NCBI GenBank assembly: GCA_016936655.1
Contig: JAFGXL010000025.1
Location: 1 to 64,000 of the forward strand
From: Nitrospirota bacterium
GTDB lineage: Bacteria > Nitrospirota > Thermodesulfovibrionia > Thermodesulfovibrionales > Dissulfurispiraceae
Direction of reading: 5' to 3'
Length of the DNA: 64,000 nucleotides
Shown piece by piece: positions 62,418 to 64,000 of this stretch. The stretch's first letter is position 1. Each line of letters begins with the position of its first letter. The notes below the pieces were generated by a model. The model made no database searches. It worked only from the letters and a program-made list of their open reading frames with translations, and was not told the DNA's origin. The translations under genes were made by a program, and so were the position numbers.

Positions 62418-64000
62418 AAGCATTCTTTGTTATGGCTGCTCGGCCTTATGTTCTGCGTAGCAGCATCATTCAGCAGCCAGTATCTGAGTGCTGATCTTTT
62501 AACTCCGTATGAATTTTTCTTTCTTGGTCTGCTTGTGATCTTCATCTCTGTTGCGCTTTTCAGGCAGGCGAGTGCAGGGCATTTATGCATTCCTTTGCTG
62601 CTGCTCCCGATCATTGTTTTCATCATTTTAAGGATTGCGCCTGTTTTTTTCAGTCCTGTGCTCAATCTTCACTCAGCACTCTCAAAAACAGCAGGATTGT
62701 TGATTGGCGCGTTCTTTTTTCTGAGTCTTCATCAGGCAGGATTCAGCGCAGCTGACAGGCGCAGGATCATGGTGATGATTTTTCTGTCCGGAGTTGTCCA
62801 GTCATTTATAGGGGCTGGCCAGTTTTTCTTGCCTGGACTTGATCTTTCTCCTTTACTAATGAAATTCAAGGGCACAGCTTATGGCAGCTTTCAGCAGCCC
62901 AATCTTATGGCTTCATGGCTCGCCACATGTATAGTTATATCGCTCTATCTGACACTGAATGACTGGATTGATTCATTCAGTAGAATGCGTAGAATGATTT
63001 TTATAGCCCTTACAGCAGCACCATGTTTTGTGCTGCCGCTCACAGGTTCTCGCACAGGCCTTCTGGGGTTGGTTGTCGGCATGTCTCTGATATGGTTATC
63101 AAGAAAAGAGCTGGTCAGACAAAAGGCGAGGCATCTGCAGATATGGCTATGCATACTCATAATCTCGTTCTCGTTAGGGGTGGTTTCCTCGTATATTGTA
63201 AAAGGCGAATCCAGCCTGATATACAAAACAGCCAAAACCAGACTGAATGACATGGCAGGCAGGTCTGTGCTCTATAGTGTAGGTATAGATATGTTTCTGG
63301 ACTCTCCTGCTGCCGGGCATGGCATAGGAGACTTCAGCAGCCTCTATCCATTGTATGAAACACGCAAATTCAAGGACAATCTGGATGACAGCAAGAGGAT
63401 GTACGGCTCGCTTCATCCTCATAATGAGTTGATATATCAGCTGGCAGAATCTGGAATTATTGGCACTGTGGGCCTTTTTTTTGTTTCAGGCTGTTTTGTC
63501 TTTTATCTGCTCAGGCTCGGCATCAAAACAGCTGCAATGTTTATCGGCCTGCTCTCTCCACTTATAATTCATTTAATGCTGGAATACCCTTTTTACCAGT
63601 CTCTTCCTCATTATGCTCTTTTTATTGTACTGCTCTATCTGCTGTCATCACAATTCCGAAATCGCATATGTTCAGTAAACAGCAAATTTACACAGAGTAT
63701 GCTTCGAATCATCATAATCACAGCAGCTATTCTGTCTGTTGTATTTGTATCATCAACGCTATACAGTTACATGAAGATGGCAGAGCATGTAAGGCTGAAA
63801 GCGCGGGCCGGTGTTGTGCAGATAAAGCTGCTTGATGGCGGTCTGAAAAATCCGTATCTTGCAAAATACGCGTTGAGGTTAAAAATGGCAGTTTTGCTCG
63901 ATTATGCACTCACAAAATATGATAAAAAGATGCTCTTAGCAGTTTCGCAGTGGGCGCTTGATGAGACCCGTAAGGAGCCGCTTTCTGTCTATTATGAAAT
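62394..64000 (+). CDS. O-antigen ligase / PglL-like membrane glycosyltransferase (3' end outside window)
   Basis: At least 535 residues with about ten to eleven membrane helices; the reading frame is open to the window edge. A large periplasmic loop includes LHPHNELIYQLAESGIIG, the Wzy/WaaL/PglL signature, after an Arg-containing segment LTGSRTGLLGL. Its place after the pilin gene favours a pilin glycosylation (PglL/PilO) role, but LPS O-antigen ligase is possible. Start is ATG 62394 or 62397; both lie in the pilin terminator. A later TTG (62427) is a third candidate. Confidence 0.85.
   Translation, partial: MMNPPLFFKHSLLWLLGLMFCVAASFSSQYLSADLLTPYEFFFLGLLVIFISVALFRQASAGHLCIPLLLLPIIVFIILRIAPVFFSPVLNLHSALSKTAGLLIGAFFFLSLHQAGFSAADRRRIMVMIFLSGVVQSFIGAGQFFLPGLDLSPLLMKFKGTAYGSFQQPNLMASWLATCIVISLYLTLNDWIDSFSRMRRMIFIALTAAPCFVLPLTGSRTGLLGLVVGMSLIWLSRKELVRQKARHLQIWLCILIISFSLGVVSSYIVKGESSLIYKTAKTRLNDMAGRSVLYSVGIDMFLDSPAAGHGIGDFSSLYPLYETRKFKDNLDDSKRMYGSLHPHNELIYQLAESGIIGTVGLFFVSGCFVFYLLRLGIKTAAMFIGLLSPLIIHLMLEYPFYQSLPHYALFIVLLYLLSSQFRNRICSVNSKFTQSMLRIIIITAAILSVVFVSSTLYSYMKMAEHVRLKARAGVVQIKLLDGGLKNPYLAKYALRLKMAVLLDYALTKYDKKMLLAVSQWALDETRKEPLSVYYE

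Noticed and set aside
62339-62665. Minus-strand 108-codon frame opposite the ligase start
   Set aside because: It lies opposite a membrane protein with strong coding character and the terminator; shadow frame.
1-64000. CRISPR arrays, insertion sequences, prophage genes
   Set aside because: No spaced direct repeats, transposase or phage motifs were seen on either strand.

Overview
The window reads as chromosomal DNA of a Gram-negative, probably strictly respiratory anaerobe or microaerophile. LPS genes (waaA, lpxK) show an outer membrane. Menaquinone is made by the futalosine route (mqnE, mqnC, mqnB), energy conservation includes a Rieske/cytochrome b complex, and there is a PEP-CTERM protein, an MSHA-like pilus cluster and haem-binding DUF3365-type sensors. 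This mix, together with the order pheA-hisC-aroF-tyrA-aroA-cmk-ispH-rpsA-sppA-ihf, suggests Nitrospirota (Thermodesulfovibrionia-like) or a close Desulfobacterota relative. That assignment is inference; there is no rRNA in the window.

Layout. 1-317: no convincing gene, nested hairpins. 318-5352: waaA-lpxK facing uvrA. 5476-6225: PEP-CTERM protein behind a sigma-54-type promoter. 6453-12621: menaquinone genes mixed with a thioredoxin-reductase-like flavoprotein, a HAD phosphatase, a lipoprotein interrupted by an in-frame TGA, pyrE and an OsmC protein. 12758-15769: nadB-pyk. 15840-25716: an aromatic amino acid supra-operon running into cmk, ispH, rpsA, sppA and an IHF/HU gene. 25764-27241: Rieske, b6-type cytochrome b and subunit IV. 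27290-30050: two oligopeptide-ABC ATPases and a ZIP transporter. 30043-33850 (minus strand): lysA-dapF-(small PilZ-like)-dapA-tlpA. 34065-38558: aconitase, a receiver/degenerate-kinase protein, tRNA-Lys, tRNA-Glu and ychF. 38565-45483: a haem sensor without kinase, a HerA-like ATPase, an MnmC-like methyltransferase, small membrane proteins, a HIT protein and a radical SAM enzyme. 45665-51682: a haem-sensing hybrid kinase, then a ZraS/ZraR-like pair with a ZraP-like target behind a sigma-54 promoter. 51743-64000: MSHA-like type IV pilus cluster (mshI/J/K-like, mshL, mshE, mshG, mshM-like; mshN-like TPR protein and lytic transglycosylase on the other strand; pilin; O-antigen-ligase-like glycosyltransferase cut by the window edge).

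How parts work together. MqnE, MqnC and MqnB are three steps of one pathway whose product feeds the b6f-like complex. PheA, AroF, TyrA, AroA and HisC cover entry to and branch ends of aromatic synthesis. LysA, DapF and DapA supply lysine and diaminopimelate. The ZraSR/ZraP-like block looks like one envelope-stress regulon. The pilus cluster has secretin, alignment complex, ATPase, platform, pilin, a wall-cutting enzyme and a possible glycosylase. The MshE-like ATPase carries the c-di-GMP-binding type of N-domain.

Most notable observations: several genes whose start codon sits 6-8 bases behind a -10 box with no ribosome-binding site (candidate leaderless mRNAs); the ligase start codon buried in the pilin terminator; a nonsense codon splitting the glycine-zipper lipoprotein; a thioredoxin-reductase-like protein lacking the NADPH motif; a kinase-like protein with Asp in place of the phospho-acceptor His; and two sigma-54 promoters.
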